A stretch of 12,510 bases of DNA from Deltaproteobacteria bacterium (GTDB lineage Bacteria > Desulfobacterota > SM23-61): assembly GCA_026388915.1 (NCBI GenBank), contig JAPLIW010000557.1:1-12510 (forward strand), in the 5' to 3' direction. Of this stretch, positions 12,093-12,510 are shown one piece after another. A model generated the notes under the pieces. That model saw only the letters and a program-made list of their open reading frames with translations, was not told the origin of the DNA and searched no databases. The position numbers and the translations under genes are program-made. Positions within the stretch are counted from its first letter, which is position 1. Each line of letters opens with the position of its first letter.

Positions 12093-12510
12093 ATGGATGT
12101 TCGCGTGAGTCCCTACAATGAGCTCGGGTTGGGTACGGGCTGGCCGAAAGAAGTTATCCTCTGCGATGTGACGATGCGCGACGGCGAGCAGACGCCCGGG
12201 GTGGCGTTCTCTTTGGAAGAAAAAACCGAGCTCGCCAAGCGACTGGATCGGATGGGGGTGCCCCAAATCCAGGTGGGCCTTCCCGGGAGGTCCAAAGCCG
12301 CCAGGTTGGAGGCGGAACAGATTTGCAGGATCAAGCTGGATAGCAAGAAGGAGTTGATGACCCGGGGTACTTACGAGGGCTGGCGGGATGACATCCTGGC
12401 GGCCATCGATTGCGGGGCGGACATTCTCCATTCCTATTTTCCCATGTCCGAGTACATCCGGGGCATGTATACCCCCTTATCCGATCGGGAGATTCTCCTG
12501 CGGGCCGGAG
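12093..12510 (+). CDS. LeuA/homocitrate synthase-like DRE-TIM enzyme (HMGL-like domain), N-terminal part
   Basis: The gene starts with ATG 12093 (AGGAGG at 12082-12087, 5-nt spacing) and runs off the right edge after 139 codons without a stop. Residues 22-38 read ILCDVTMRDGEQTPGVA. The D-x-T-x-RDGEQ signature marks the DRE-TIM metallolyase superfamily (isopropylmalate, homocitrate, citramalate, Re-citrate synthases and relatives); Asp25 is the expected metal ligand and Arg29 the catalytic arginine. FSLEEKTELAKRLDRMGVPQIQVGLPG (39-65) continues the TIM barrel. These enzymes condense an acyl-CoA with a 2-oxo acid, or cleave such products. The RDGEQ form argues against a classical HMG-CoA lyase (RDGLQ). 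The segment HSYFPMSEYIRGMYT (about 118-132) replaces the usual SPxHxxYKL, so it is a divergent member. The H-x-H metal motif lies beyond the window. It is divergent from the RpiR gene and probably regulated by it. Confidence 0.85.
   Translation, partial: MDVRVSPYNELGLGTGWPKEVILCDVTMRDGEQTPGVAFSLEEKTELAKRLDRMGVPQIQVGLPGRSKAARLEAEQICRIKLDSKKELMTRGTYEGWRDDILAAIDCGADILHSYFPMSEYIRGMYTPLSDREILLRAG

Noticed and set aside
11934..12431. Minus-strand open frame of 165 codons opposite the DRE-TIM gene
   Set aside because: It is antisense to a clear RDGEQ-motif enzyme and across the promoter region, with no domain signature.

Overview
The window reads as one accessory catabolic locus from a moderately GC-rich bacterium. 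The mix of a TAXI-type TRAP transporter, an ADP-forming acyl-CoA synthetase start, paired acyl-CoA dehydrogenases, a CaiB-type CoA-transferase and short GTCATTCCGG-type palindromic repeats is typical of anaerobic Deltaproteobacteria (Desulfobacterota) and syntrophs. That placement is inference from gene content only; there is no rRNA or marker gene here.

Layout. Bases 1-10884 hold a co-directional minus-strand run. In transcription order it contains: an acyl-CoA dehydrogenase (9700-10884), a second acyl-CoA dehydrogenase (8529-9662), a family III CoA-transferase (7292-8494), a crotonase-fold enzyme (6485-7279), a biotin-dependent carboxyltransferase/decarboxylase alpha subunit (4863-6422), a ~20-codon remnant of a TAXI receptor gene (4777-4836), a fused TRAP permease (2755-4737), a small exported protein of unknown function (2189-2599), a TAXI solute receptor (1166-2146), a second crotonase gene broken near its 3' end (314-1042), and the first 47 codons of an ADP-forming acyl-CoA synthetase (1-141). 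Next come a nested palindromic repeat (11020-11156) and an RpiR/MurR-type regulator on the minus strand (11135-11836). Divergent from the regulator, on the plus strand, starts a LeuA/homocitrate-synthase-like DRE-TIM enzyme (12093 to window end). A compact divergent control region with two good sigma70-like promoters and two inverted repeats separates them.

How it may work together (inference). The TRAP-TAXI system imports an organic acid. The CoA-transferase and/or acyl-CoA synthetase activates it. The two dehydrogenases, both lacking the usual C-terminal catalytic Glu, may form one heteromeric enzyme that desaturates the thioester. Crotonase-fold enzymes and the carboxyltransferase process the product further. 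The substrate cannot be named from sequence. RpiR regulators usually sense a sugar phosphate or small metabolite through their SIS domain, and this one is placed to control itself and the divergent enzyme.

The locus shows decay and rearrangement: a truncated and frameshifted crotonase, a vestigial TAXI tail, and a palindromic element overlapping the end of the regulator gene. Several starts were moved from the longest ORF to codons with a properly spaced Shine-Dalgarno site. No CRISPR array, rRNA, convincing tRNA, insertion sequence or origin was seen.
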